The notes beneath the pieces were generated by a model. It saw nothing but the letters and a program-made list of their open reading frames with translations. It ran no database searches and was not told the origin of the DNA. This document shows positions 1 to 10,774 of a stretch of 64,000 nt of DNA, in pieces. The stretch's first letter is position 1. Every line of letters begins with the position of its first letter. Origin of the DNA: Carallia brachiata. Lineage: Eukaryota; Streptophyta; Magnoliopsida; Malpighiales; Rhizophoraceae. The position numbers were made by a program, and so were the translations under genes. Location: assembly GCA_021464245.1 (NCBI GenBank), contig JADCRB010000005.1:186001-250000 (forward strand), given 5' to 3'.

Positions 1-1160
1 GAGTGGAGGCTGCTAGGCCGCGCAGAAACATTTGTCTTTGATTTTCAGGGCATGTGTTTTCTAATTGACGTCAATCTGCTTGATGTTTTCGTTAGTTTTG
101 AAAAGACTGAAGAGTTGAAGAAGGGGGCTTTGCTTGAAATCTTTATTTTCTGTGTCTTTGGTCTTGGTGGTGGTTGTGTTGTTGGTGGTGGGATGCTGGT
201 TCGGTCGTTGAAACTAGTGGTTGTCAAACGATACTTTATCTTCTCATTTGCGCGGGATATGTTGGGTCCTATCCTTCAAACTTATTAGGTACACACTTTT
301 TTCTTTATTCTTGTGAAGATGTTACATGGTAAGTGTAGGTCAGACGAGAATATACGCAGATACAATTTATTCTGTTATAATTATTAGTTGTATCTTTCAA
401 ACTTCAATTAATTAGAGTGATCACAAAAGTACAATCAACCCTATAATAAACCGTGATCGACGTGGTCCCAATTTTGAATTTTCGTCTTCCACGGTTCGGT
501 GTAAATGTGCAGTAGGGGCACTCTTTCATGTGCTTAGAAGACCAGCAACCTACGGGGTTGGTAGCTGGTTGAGCACATTTCTTGTTTTGGGCAATTGTCT
601 GCACATCTAGACAAACATTTTCCCTGCCCATTCGTAACTCTTCTCTTCTTCTGACTTGATCTGATATAGCGATCACCATCCTCCTGCTCTTCTTTTTCAT
701 CCTTCTTTTTCGTCCCTTTTTTTTGGACTATGGTCTTTCCTTTTTGTTTGTCAATAGAACATAGTATTTAACTTAGCAAGTAAGGGATTGTCGATAAAGA
801 TCATTCCTATCAACGAAGACATCACGTTTCAGTTCACCAAATTTGAAGACCCTACTGTTGTTGCTCGTCTTGTTTTGTGCCGAAGCACGTTCTGTATTGG
901 GGCTGTTCGGCGAGTGTATTAGGGAGAGAGGCATGTTATAGGAATATGCATTGATTTCGCAAAATTGTCAAATATCTTGTTATTGCTGGTTGTTTTTGTT
1001 GATTTTCCTCTAGGTAGCTTTATCTTATTTGGGGTTAAACTAGTTTCTCGATTGTTTCATACCATTTGCTTGCAATGTGAGGGCGTTTGGATAATGGTAA
1101 TCATTGAAACCAGCAACAAGGATCATGCATTGATGGCTGGCCAGTCCAGAATCCTTTAAT
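1..1160. other. No supported gene (left edge)
   Basis: I see no recognisable gene here. Short open frames occur on both strands. One 98-codon minus-strand frame at 404-700 has several cysteines but no signal peptide and no family resemblance I know. The stretch lies downstream of the WIT-like gene and could contain its 3' untranslated region or a lost terminal exon. I looked for a hydrophobic tail-anchor segment on the minus strand and found none. Confidence 0.4.
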
Positions 1161-1469
1161 AGAGAACCGAAGGAGGATAAATGTAAGACATGCATCTACC
1201 AGCATTGCAACTTCAGAGCGAAAAACAACATAACTCAAAATCTGTTAAACCTCCTATTTTATTCTTAAAACTGAACTGTTTGTTGTAAAAATCAGCAGAG
1301 GAGAATAGGTTCAAGATCACATGTGAAAGAGCAAATGGATATAAACAAGTCTTTTCTTCCTGTATCACTTGCAAAATATACATTCCAAAAGAGCATAATA
1401 TAAATAAAGAACAAAAAAAATTCTTGAACAGCACCTGCCTTCAGACCTTTAGATTGGGCAATTGCTTCC

Positions 1470-4175
1470 TCACATGTTTTGTCCACAAGTTTCATTTGAT
1501 GCACCATTCTTCAAATTGAGCTCATTTTCGTTGTCCCTGCATTCATCACTGTGCACTGTTCCATAATCATCTCTTTTTGCGTCTCTTAATTTCTCTGCCA
1601 ACACCTCATTCTCCTTTGCCAAAGAAAGTAGCTGCATTAAAACATCTTACAGACAACAACTTTAGATTAAGGTCCTTTGTTTAATAACAAAACCATCATA
1701 AGAGATTGTTCAAGAAAGGAGTGAGAATGTAACACGGATTAAAATCGGAGAATAAAAACATTAAGAAACCGTTTGTTTGATCGAAAATGATTTCCAGGGA
1801 ACATTTCCCTTTTCTTTTCCAACATTTGGATCATTTTGGAAACATAAACTATTGCTTGCTATTTGGGAAACTCTGAAACTTGCACAAAGCACTTCCTTTC
1901 CTTTCTTCAGTGTTCAGTTACGGGTCCATTATGATATACACGACAGAAAAAGAAAATTGTAATAATGGTTCCACGAACGGTAAGTGATTCTGTTCAAGAA
2001 TTCTACACAAAATAAGCAGCTACAGGCTAAATTCTTGCACTGTTCCATTATAAACTAGCGGAAAACATATTCTGTCTTCAAAGGGAATATGTAGCCATTA
2101 GAATGTTTCTTCTAATGTTAATAGTCCATCACTATAGGTAAAATGGAGCTGATGACTCAGTCAGCCCTGACAACAAAAGCATAAGCATTCCATCTTCTTA
2201 TCCTGCCTTCTAACTAATACTACCAGATGCTTGAGTAGTTCATTGTGATAGTAAACATGCACAAAATGTTAAGAACAAGCAAAAGGGATTATATCAAATA
2301 TCCAGAGAAAGATATCAAATAACCAGTGATTAAAGTATCGGCAATTCCCAAAAGCCCTTCTAAGTGCAGAAGGTAAGACAGAGCGGCTTATAACCCAAAA
2401 GAAATTCACATATAACAGGGGAAAGAAAAGCATCACCTGATTATGGATTCGCTCTCTTTCTCTGACTAGTTGCATGACTGTATCCATGATGAGCCCAGTT
2501 CTCATGTTAATTTCTCTGGCATTTGCAGTTTTTGCATTGTTAGCTTCATCCAACGATTTCTCCAATTTATTCACTTTAGACCTTAAGAAACTTATTTCAT
2601 TGTTGAGTTCCAAGCTAGATTCAGATAATATAATGCATTTCCCTTCTGCATTCTCAGCTTTACTTTCAGCTCTGGATGCCTTCGATTTTAGATCTTCAAT
2701 TAATGTTTCCATATCCCAAATTGCAGCATACAACATATTTTGCTGCTCTTGACTAGCTTCGGATGATGCCTTTGCATGCTGCATTTGGATTTCTAAATCC
2801 CTCAACTGCTTTTCAAGCAAGCTCACCTTTTTCGAGTTGCTATCTCTACTGTCTTTGAGAAAATTAATTTCCTCAGTAAGTTCCACATTTGTATCTGTTA
2901 ACTGTGTGATCTTCGCCTCTGCAGTTTCAGCTCTTCTTTCTGCTTCATAGATAGTTTCTTTTAGAGATTCAACCACATTTTCCATCTCACTCAGTTGCTC
3001 TTGACTTTCATCATTTAAAGCATTTGCATTCATTAGATGGAGTTGGGATTTTTTTAGCTGTTCTTCAAGTGATTTTACCTTTTCCAGCAAAGTGGGTACT
3101 TCAGAACTTTTAGCAATGTGTTCAGCAATGCTGCTCTCAAGCTTCTGCAATGCAGCATCTTTTGCACCTAGCTGTTGCATGCAATACTGGAGTTTTGCAT
3201 TTAAGTCAGCTTCCCGTTGAACAGAACTATTCAAATTAAAGTGAACAATTTGAAGTTGCGCAGCCAATTCCTTTGAGATCCCCATGAGCACCTCTGCAGC
3301 ATTTTCTGCTTCCAAAAATCTTGCCCAAACCACTTCTGCTGCTTCTTCCATGCGAACAGCTACCTGTTCCATATAATGCAGTTTTAATTTCAATTCTTCT
3401 TCATTCTGTCTTAGTTCAGAAAATTTCTTCTCTAGATTTATCTCCCTTGTAAGAGATTTCTCCAACCTCCTGAGAATATGTTTGTGTTGTTCAGCTGTCT
3501 GCCGTTTCAAATTGGCATTGGCATGTAACTGCTGACCATTGAGAGACAATTCCAATGCCTTTTCATCTTCCCCTACCAATGCCCGCATCTCAAACAGGTG
3601 AATTATGAGAAACTAGAGAAAGATATATTTTTCGAAGTGAAACAAGGCTACTTACAGGTCTCAAGTTTGAATGCAGAAAAAGCCCTCTGCAGTTTGCTTG
3701 ATTGCGTCTTCACCTCGAAAACATGTTCTCGAGACTCCTTCAATAATTCTTCAGTATCCTCCAATTTCTCTTCCACTGTCGTGCAAATTTCTGTCAAATA
3801 TCTGCATGAAGAAATTTGATTACGAGCATCAGCAATCTCTTCTTTGATATTATCGACGAAATTCTCCACATCTTTCACTGTAGAATCTAAAATCCCAGAT
3901 AGAAGATCGAATTCCAATGCCTTCTCTATTGATGTTGCTGACATGGCCATTACCTCAAGATCATTGTCCCAATCCACCAGATGCATTAACAATAGATGCA
4001 AGTTTACTAATTTCTCTGAAGAACATGCCAAGTCCAAGTCCACTTCGGTCAAAGCCTTTATGATACTTTCTAATATACGCATTTCCTGTGTACTGGACGA
4101 GTTTCCTTCGTGAATACAAACATCATCCAACTTTAGCTTGTCAATTTGTGCAGTGTAACTACTCTGGTCATTCAT
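1470..4175 (-). CDS. WIT1/WIT2-like WPP-domain-interacting coiled-coil protein
   Basis: WIT proteins are coiled-coil, tail-anchored proteins of the plant nuclear envelope. They bind WPP/RanGAP and WIP proteins and take part in nuclear shape and movement. Three coding exons are visible on the minus strand: 4175-3656 (donor GTAAGT), 3588-2437 (384 codons, donor GTGATG) and 1631-1470 (acceptor TGCAG, stop TGA). The first exon has the family-like segment EVDLDLACSSEKLVNL followed by MSATSIEKALEFDLL. The second is almost all heptad coiled coil with EEAAEVVWARFLEAENAAE and VLMGISKELAAQLQI. Exons 2 and 3 join in phase 0. Two oddities stand out. The first donor is phase 1, whereas the only nearby acceptor (GAG|ATG) restores phase 0, so no clean join is visible. 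The last exon ends at GQNM without the hydrophobic tail anchor normal for the family. Length is about 610 residues against roughly 700 usual. Either the gene is decaying, or an exon or base is missing. Family assignment is firm; intactness is not. Confidence 0.75.
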
Positions 4176-4708
4176 TCCTGCTCAATTTCTTTGTGTGAGC
4201 AACCTGAGGAAGGAAATTAGAAAGTACATTACCTTTCAGTAAGCCGCCTTCATATCTCTCATTCGCCAACTGTTTGCATAGTCTCTTCCAGTCTACAATT
4301 ACAGAATTCAAAACCAGCTTTTTTTTTTTCCAGTTGACATCGTCCTAATTCATCCAATTCTGAACTTTTCAACTCTCTCATTTCGACGGAGACAATTTTC
4401 AGTAAGTCTACTACCTTTTAATTCACATTAAGAACTTCATCTTTCTTATTGTGCTCACTGGCTCAATATTTTGGAACATAATTTAAAACCAAGTTTTGGG
4501 ATCGATTAATATACATCTTTATCTCCATATGACCAGAAACAAACCTCCATCACTGAATTCGTTAGGGTAATAAGTTTAATTACCATTCTGAGCAACCCCA
4601 ATAACTTCAAACATACCAGTTAGGTACAAGGTACAAACTACATCTAAACTAAGTACTGCACGAAATCCACTGAATTGATGAAAAAAAAAAAATCCAGGAA
4701 AAGAGAGA

Positions 4709-4730
4709 GGGGGGGGGGGGGGGGGGGGGG
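4709..4730. repeat. Homopolymer G22 (C22 on the gene strand)
   Basis: An uninterrupted run of 22 G lies in the presumed first intron of the WIT-like gene. Such tracts are length-unstable and prone to sequencing error. Confidence 0.9.
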
Positions 4731-4859
4731 AACAAACGCGCTGAGAACACAAATGGATTAAGTTGGTGTTTGTGGTAAAGACGGTAAGCCAAAGACAAGA
4801 CAAGCAACCAAAAATTTAGACGAAAAGACAGAAATTTAAAAAGATAGCTGAAATGGGGT

Positions 4860-4951
4860 TTAGAGAGAAAGGTACCTTTGACAGGAGACTAGCTGGATCT
4901 TGGTTCCCTTGGAGGGTGGATTAAAAAAAGCAGGAGGACGAGAAGGATCCA

Positions 4952-4987
<36 letters not shown>

Positions 4988-5045
4988 AATTGAAAAAGTT
5001 TCTTTCTTTTTGTTCAACTACCGCTCAGTTCATAATACCGTTGAT
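4860..5045 (-). promoter_or_regulatory. Likely 5' UTR exon and promoter-proximal region of the WIT-like gene
   Basis: Read on the minus strand, this segment is CT-rich and ends with a good splice donor (CAAAG|GTACC, exon end at 4876). The coding exon upstream of its ATG has an acceptor-like GAGCAG at about 4183-4188. This suggests a spliced 5' untranslated leader, common in plants. No TATA box was assigned. Confidence 0.35.
4955..4986. repeat. (AG)16 microsatellite
   Basis: A perfect AG dinucleotide array. On the strand of the WIT-like gene it reads CT, as is often seen in plant 5' untranslated leaders. Confidence 0.95.
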
Positions 5046-5524
5046 TTCCTGGGATCTGTGTGGCGGGGTGGTTATGCCTATAATGAGCCGTCCGTACGCC
5101 GGTGAGTCAATGTCCTATTCCAACTGGCGATGGTTCTGTGAGAGGGCGGGCAGGCGCGTGATAACCAAGACCACCACTTTAGTTCAATTATTGCGTCTTT
5201 TGGACAAAAGAATCCAATACTTTATTTTTATTTTTCTTTTTTTGTTGAAAGTAGACAAAAGAAGCCGATACTTAGGTACACATAAAAAGTCACCTGCCGA
5301 CGTTTCCACTAAAAAATTGATAAACAGAAAAAGACAAAATGTTTGCCTTGATTCTTCCGTAACTAATGCCCAGTAAGGAGAAAAGCCTTTTGTAGAAGCA
5401 AATAAATAACGTAGGGATTTTTAAGTAAATGTAGGAATTTATGTACCATGACATGAATCAATCATCTGGGTCCAAAAACACAGATCCTAATTAGCAACCA
5501 TTGTTTCCATTGTTCGATAATCAC

Positions 5525-5608
5525 CTCATGAGATGTTCAATAATAATCACCTCATGAACGTTAAGTTCACATCTCATGAGAGGTGATTATTATTGAACAG
5601 CTCATGAG
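5525..5608. repeat. Inverted repeat, 28-bp arms with 28-nt loop
   Basis: Arms 5525-5552 and 5581-5608 are reverse complements with one mismatch (core TGTTCAATAATAATCACCT). The structure could fold into a strong hairpin. It sits just upstream of a truncated LINE. It could be a foldback element or part of a MITE; I do not recognise the family. Confidence 0.8.
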
Positions 5609-5616
5609 GACCCCAG

Positions 5617-7260
5617 ATGAAAGATTGGAAGGTTTATTTATTCTTTTTAAATTACGAAAGGAATCAAAAAAACATTGAGAAGGATGGAGGCTCGGTTTTA
5701 GAGACTTCCAATCCTTCAATATTGCCATGTTGGCAAGCAGGCATGGTGGTTGATGACTTTCCCAATTTATTTATGGCTAGAATTTACAAGGCAAGGTATT
5801 TCCCCAAGATATCCTTTCTAAAAGCACAATTGGGCTACCAGCGTAGCTATGCGTGGAGGAGCTTATGGAGTCCAGGTCTATGGTGAGTCATGATATCAAG
5901 TGTAGAGTGGGTGATGATCGAAAAATTGATATTTGGCAGGATTTATGGCTTCCGAATCAGAACGGTTTCAGAGTGTTATCACCTCGATTGCCATTGTTGG
6001 ATAATAGAGTTGCAGCACTGATTGATGGGGACACGGGTAGATGGCGTGTTGATCTTGTTCGCCACATTTCACTCCTACTAGCTGTGAGCATATCCTTTCT
6101 ATCCCGTTGAGCTTGAGCAATTGAAGATGGGATTATGTGGCACTTTGATAATAGGGTGTCATATACAGTCTGTAGTGCTTATGTGCTTGCTCGTTCTTTA
6201 CATGCATCTCAGTTGAACATGGCGGCTAGCTCCACTCATTCCTCCAATGGTGTATGGAATGCCATCTAGAGGCTAGATGTTCCCAACAAAGTTAAGTACT
6301 TTTTGATGAAGAGCGGCTCGAGGTTTTCTTTCGACGGCAGTTAATGTAGTACAAAAGAATGTCATTCCTGATCCTCCTCGTTGAACGGGTGGAGGGGGGC
6401 CTGAAACCATCTGGCATGCACTGTTCCAGTGTCCATGGTCAGATGGTGTTTGGTTCTCAAGTCCTTTAGGACTTCCAGTTTGAACTGTGGCTCACAATAA
6501 TTTAGTGGATTGGCTCTTGTCCTTCTTCTGCTATGGGGTCAGTGAGGGTCTGGAAGTAGCAGCTATGATTGCTTGGGAAATATGGAGATCACAGAATGCA
6601 TTGGTCATTGAAGGAAAAAATATTAATGCAGGTGCTACTGTCTACATGGCAATGAAGCTTATTGATGATTATAAGAGGGTAAAGAGAGTAGGTAGAGACA
6701 ATCTGGGGACATCTAACTGAGAGGTTTTGCAGCCACCATCGAAAGAAATGCTCAAAATCAACACTGATGCCGCTTTGGGAGAAGGTCAAGTTGGCTTGGG
6801 GGGCCTATTTGTGATTCGCAGGACAGGTTGGTGTTAACTTTTGGTGTGGGGTTGCAATGCCTTATAGGACTGGACCTAGCTGAAATCCTGGCAATCCATT
6901 CGGCTATGCAAAAAGCAATTGAGAAGACACTTCAAGGGGTTGTTGTGGAATCAGATTCTATCCTAACCATAAAGGAAATTTCTTCAAGCATTGATTTGAA
7001 CTCCACCATGGCAATGCTGGTAGAAGTTGTTAGGGTCGTCCTATCCTCTAGCTTCTCTCACTGTGTTTTTTTGCACACCCGTAGATAGGCAAATTGGGTA
7101 GCACTCGCTATTGCTAAGGCCTCTCTTGCTCAAGATGGTGAATAGTTACGTACCTCAACTAACTCTAGTTATGTTTCTGATCTAGTTTCTTTTTACGCAA
7201 GGAATGTTAATCAATAATATATGAGCTTCCTTCTTCTCAAAAAAAACAAAAAAAAAAAAC
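5617..7260 (+). pseudogene. 5'-truncated LINE (non-LTR) retrotransposon fragment: RT C-terminus, zf-RVT, RNase H
   Basis: Decayed reading frames match the 3' half of plant L1-type LINE ORF2. The segment FLKAQLGYQRSYAWRSLWS is at about 5810-5870. A second frame continues with GDDRKIDIWQDLWLPN (about 5908-5957), the typical region after the reverse transcriptase. An RNase H-like domain starts near 6750 with KINTDAA and continues with AEILAIHSAMQKAIE (about 6880-6925). Frameshifts and stops separate the pieces, so no intact protein remains. The element ends in an A-rich tail (7237-7260). The reverse transcriptase core and the endonuclease are absent, consistent with 5' truncation during insertion. 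Confidence 0.85.
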
Positions 7261-8687
7261 ATTAAAAAAATAAGTTAAATAATAGTCAACATAAACAGCA
7301 GGTTAAGTGATACTGTCACCTTGACAGACTTTTTTAGTCCTCTTCATTTTTACTCCTCTGCTGCAACGCACAGAAAAAATTGGGAACTGGGAGGCTCCAT
7401 GTTGGAAGGATATTATAGTTGTATTTTGAGAGACAAAAAGTCTGCCAAACTTTACTAATTTTGGCCACCTTGTTGGACAAAAGAAATAAGTTGACTTTAG
7501 TTACATTGGATGAAAATTTTAATCTTCCAAAAATGATGCTAGCAATTTGGCGTGAGAATCATCTTAAGTTTCTGATCATAAGTAAAAGTGACGGTAGAGG
7601 ATAGATTTTGAGTTAGAATTAACTAGTGAGAATTAGAGAATTCTGATAGAAGCCAATTCTTAGGTCATTAGCAACATTATCGAGGTAAATTGTCTATTGC
7701 TTGATACTCAGGTTCAAAATGTATTAATAAAATTATTTCTTGAATGTCATGTTTCTATGTATCTTATGGCTATTGAAATCTTGATTTTGTAGAGAATGTA
7801 TTGCTCGATTTGTTAGCAAAATGAGTTATAGTTGAAAAATTGAAGCAGTTACAAAAACTGGGTATTACTTATTTATATTATTATTATTTTATTAGTCAAG
7901 CATCGAAGTAGTGAGCATACTTAAATTACATTGTGTCACCTTCTCCATGGAAAAAGGATATATTTAGTTATAATTTTCCAGCTATCATGATAACTAATTG
8001 GGTCGTAATTCTTTCATTCAAAACACTTGCATTAATAGGGATCGTAGTCCATTGATAGAAAGAGTACTTCCACCCCGATGTAGTAAACTACTTGTCCTTA
8101 TTGTAATGCAATTAATTGGTTGCATTCATAGGAAGAAAACATGAAAATTAGCTATAGTATCGCACATGGAACCATTTAATTAAGGCGTTATCTGACAACT
8201 CCATTGTTATTGAGAAACATAGTTCTAAATATTGGATAAAATTGATAGTCATATTGGAAAATTTTGACGATTAGATTGAAAAATTGGTAATAAAAAAAAT
8301 TAATTTTTATTTAACCAAATAAAGAAACAAACAAAAAAACGTGTAAACCTTTGGAACCAATAACCCATTAACCTAGTTTGGATGGGCTAATTTTCAATTC
8401 GGAATAGGACAGGCATTTAGAGATCCATTATGTGTTAACTAAGGGCCCATTACAATTTTCAACGGGGGAAGAGTTGCTATAACTTTATAAAAAAAACTCC
8501 TCTTCAATATCCCTTTTGCAATAGGTTTGAGATTAGTGCACCACATGAGAAAATTTATCCCATATCAGCTGCATACAACAAGGGAGGGAGGCTATTTGCT
8601 AAAGGCCAACGGGACTATTAATTTATAGTAAATCCTTCCACAATCGATGTAGAAATGATACACCATATCATATCAGTTGCAAATAAC
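7261..8687. other. AT-rich spacer, nothing recognised
   Basis: No coding frame, RNA gene or repeat family could be supported. A 61-codon plus-strand frame at 7419-7604 is not convincing. Confidence 0.5.
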
Positions 8688-8907
8688 TGATAAGGCCACA
8701 GTTCTACATGCTTATCTTTGTCCCCAAGTCACATCTTGATTTTATCCTTAAGATACGCTACCTGTAAGATCATCTCCCAGATTACAGTACTGTTAATTAT
8801 GTAATATAATTTCCTTGTTTATAATACCATCTCATAATATATTCCTTGTAATTCATAAAAACAAATCAAGCCTTTGAATAATAATTTTTTTCTTATCAAT
8901 TTTGTCA
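8688..8907 (+). repeat. Left LTR of the copia element
   Basis: A 220-bp copy starting TGATAAGGCCACAG and ending TTTTGTCA. It aligns along its length to the right LTR at 9800-10018, with many substitutions, so the insertion is old. Confidence 0.75.
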
Positions 8908-8954
8908 CGGTATCATGATGAGTTAGTTGCTACTATGGCTGCAAGGCTCTGGTT

Positions 8955-9775
8955 CCTCTCACATATTTTCTTGGTGTTGAGGTTCTTGAGACTCCTAACA
9001 GTCTTTTTTATCCTAGAGGAAGTATATTTCAGACGTATTTTATAAGTAAAACATGGCTACTACTAATGAGGTATTTACTCCTATGTCTAGTTCAGAAAAA
9101 TTGAGTGCTCTTTTCCTCTAGCCAATCCTACACAATATCGTCAGGTGATCAGTATATCTCTATGACACGCTCTGATATATCCTTTATTGTCAATTGACTC
9201 TCTCAATTTATGCACAATCCACGCCAAGATCTCTAGACAGTTGTTAAAAGGGTGTTGCATTACTTAAAGCAAACTATTAATTTTTCACTATACTTTCACC
9301 ACTTTTCTACTCCTCAGTTACTTGCCTTCTCTAATCCTGACTAGACTAGCCATTAGGATAATAATGCTTATATTTCGAGTTTTGTTGTCTCTTTTGTCGC
9401 CAATCCCATTAGCTGGTCCTTTAAGAAACAATGGACTATGGCTAGGTTCTCTACTAAGATTGAATATCATACTGTTGCTTCTACTGTCGCTGAGCTCAAC
9501 TGGATACAGTAATTGCTTCAGAAGCTTCATTTTTCACATCCACAGCCACCCATAGTTTATTGTGATAATGTAGGCACTACTTATTCCGTCATAATCATGT
9601 TTTCCATAGTCGGATAAAGCACATCAAGGTGATTATCACTTTGTCCACACACAAGTTTAAAATAATGAGTTGCAGGTCCTTCATGTTAGCTCCTCGGATC
9701 AGTTATCAAATTCTCTCACCAAGCCCCTCCCACGTGCGCCACATCAATAACAATGTTTAAAGATAGGCGTTGATG
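8955..9775 (+). pseudogene. Ty1-copia reverse transcriptase/RNase H remnant
   Basis: A translated mosaic shows copia pol landmarks. SHIFLGVEVLETPNSLFYPRG lies near 8960-9020. An equivalent of the family's 'RPDIS ... VNQLSQFMH' block lies near 9170-9225, and the RNase H segment with 'VAELNWIQ' lies near 9485-9510. A 'SDQLSNSLTKPLP'-like end lies near 9700-9730. Stops and frameshifts interrupt it. In an active element this enzyme copies the RNA into DNA; here it is dead. Confidence 0.75.
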
Positions 9776-9799
9776 TAATGCCTATCTTTGAGTGGGGAA

Positions 9800-10018
9800 T
9801 AGTAAGACTACAATTGTACATGCCCATCTTTTTCCTTAAGTTATACCTCGACTTTGTCCCAATACATGCTAACGATAATATCTTCTCCTAAATTATAGCA
9901 TCATTAATCATACAATATATTTTCCTCATTTGTAATATTATCTCACAATATATCTATTGTAATTATACATACAGATAAAAGCTTTTGAATAATAATATAG
10001 CTTTTTTCAATTTCGTCA
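9800..10018 (+). repeat. Right LTR of the copia element
   Basis: A 219-bp partner of the LTR at 8688-8907. It starts TAGTAAGACTACAATTG and ends with TTTCGTCA, directly after a purine tract. Confidence 0.75.
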
Positions 10019-10066
10019 ATAATAAAGGGATTGGCTCTTTCCTATATAAAACTAGTAAGTTCCTGA

Positions 10067-10084
10067 TATATATATATATATATA
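10067..10084. repeat. (TA)9 tract at the left edge of the viral block
   Basis: A perfect TA array touches the first viral bases (CCAATTAGATAACCC), which correspond to the middle of the viral primer-binding site. Pararetrovirus insertions at TA repeats are known from other plants. Confidence 0.9.
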
Positions 10085-10627
10085 CCAATTAGATAACCCA
10101 AGGATCTGGAAAGTATAGAAGACAAGAAAGAAGAAAAGAAGACAAGAGAAAAGAAAAGAAACTAAAACAAAGCTTAAAAAAAAATATAAACCAAATCTAA
10201 ACAACAGTACGTGGCATCGTTTCAGAAAGATCTATCTATAACTTAAGATACTTAGCCATAGGCTTTCACTTAAGTTAGTACGATAGGATTACCAGTTTCC
10301 AGCCTATATACTGTGAATAAATTTGTTTTATAAAACAGAAAATAAGAACAAAATAAGAACATAAACAGTAAATAAGAACATAAACAGTAAATAGCAACCA
10401 ACTCGGGAGGCAAGCCTACCACATCTGGTGCTTTAGAAAAATAATAAAAGAAAGAACATATTATTAAAGGGAGGATATGTACAAAAACAGAAAGATCCTT
10501 ACAGAGATGGATGGATCGTTTCTGGAGGACTTGGAGAGAAATTTATTTTAGAGAGAAGGGGGAGAAAGATTTTAGAGAGAGAGGAGGAGCCATCCAAGTT
10601 CTGTCTACAAATGAGGCAGAAGCCTGG
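10085..10627 (-). other. Viral RNA leader region (copy A, 3' end unit)
   Basis: Non-coding sequence between the TATA box and the primer-binding site. It contains the 190-bp segment (about 10092-10281) that is also present beside copy C but absent at the A/B junction. No long ORF is present. Confidence 0.55.
10542..10547 (-). terminator. Viral poly(A) signal AATAAA (copy A)
   Basis: On the minus strand AATAAA lies about 80 bp downstream of the TATA box, the usual spacing for a terminally redundant caulimovirus RNA. It is also present in copy C (26314-26319), but copy B lacks it through a small deletion. Confidence 0.5.
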
Positions 10628-10634
10628 TTTTATA
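10628..10634 (-). promoter_or_regulatory. TATA box of the viral promoter (copy A)
   Basis: On the minus strand this reads TATAAAA in the context CCCTATAAAACCAGG, about 140 bp after the ORF2 stop. It is where a caulimovirus pregenomic RNA promoter is expected. Equivalent boxes are at 18416-18422 and 26400-26406. Confidence 0.65.
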
Positions 10635-10667
10635 GGGAAAAGGGGTACTGTTTAAGTACTGTCGCAG

Positions 10668-10748
10668 GACCGGTGGCATTTTTGAAATAAATGTGAACAG
10701 TACTACTGTTCATTGACCGGTGGCCTTTTTGCAATTTCTGCAAACAGT
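10668..10748 (-). promoter_or_regulatory. Enhancer-like direct repeats and palindrome upstream of the viral TATA (copy A)
   Basis: Two imperfect direct repeats start at 10668 and 10715 (47 bp apart), each beginning GACCGGTGGC and ending with ACAGT about 34 bp later. Between them is an 8-bp-arm palindrome, GAACAGTACTACTGTTC. The arrangement recurs in copies B (18456/18503) and C (26440/26487). Confidence 0.5.
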
Positions 10749-10774
10749 AAATAAACGGTATTTACAAACGGTGT

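Larger units (their letters stand above)
8688..10018 (+). mobile_element. Short Ty1-copia LTR retrotransposon, internally deleted
   Basis: Two similar terminal repeats (8688-8907 and 9800-10018) flank about 890 bp. A primer-binding-like site (GGTATCATGATG, 8909-8920) follows the left LTR, and a purine tract (GAGTGGGGAA, 9790-9799) precedes the right one. The interior holds only degraded reverse transcriptase/RNase H. Flanking 5-mers ATAAC and ATAAT could be a decayed target duplication. Gag, protease and integrase are missing. Confidence 0.8.

Noticed and set aside
404..700. 98-codon minus-strand frame with several cysteines, resembling a small secreted peptide
   Set aside because: No signal peptide, irregular cysteine spacing, no family resemblance and no splice or promoter context.
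10092..10281. The leader segment missing at the A/B junction as a spliced viral intron
   Set aside because: The ends do not have GT and AG in the viral sense, and a GATA microhomology explains the loss better.
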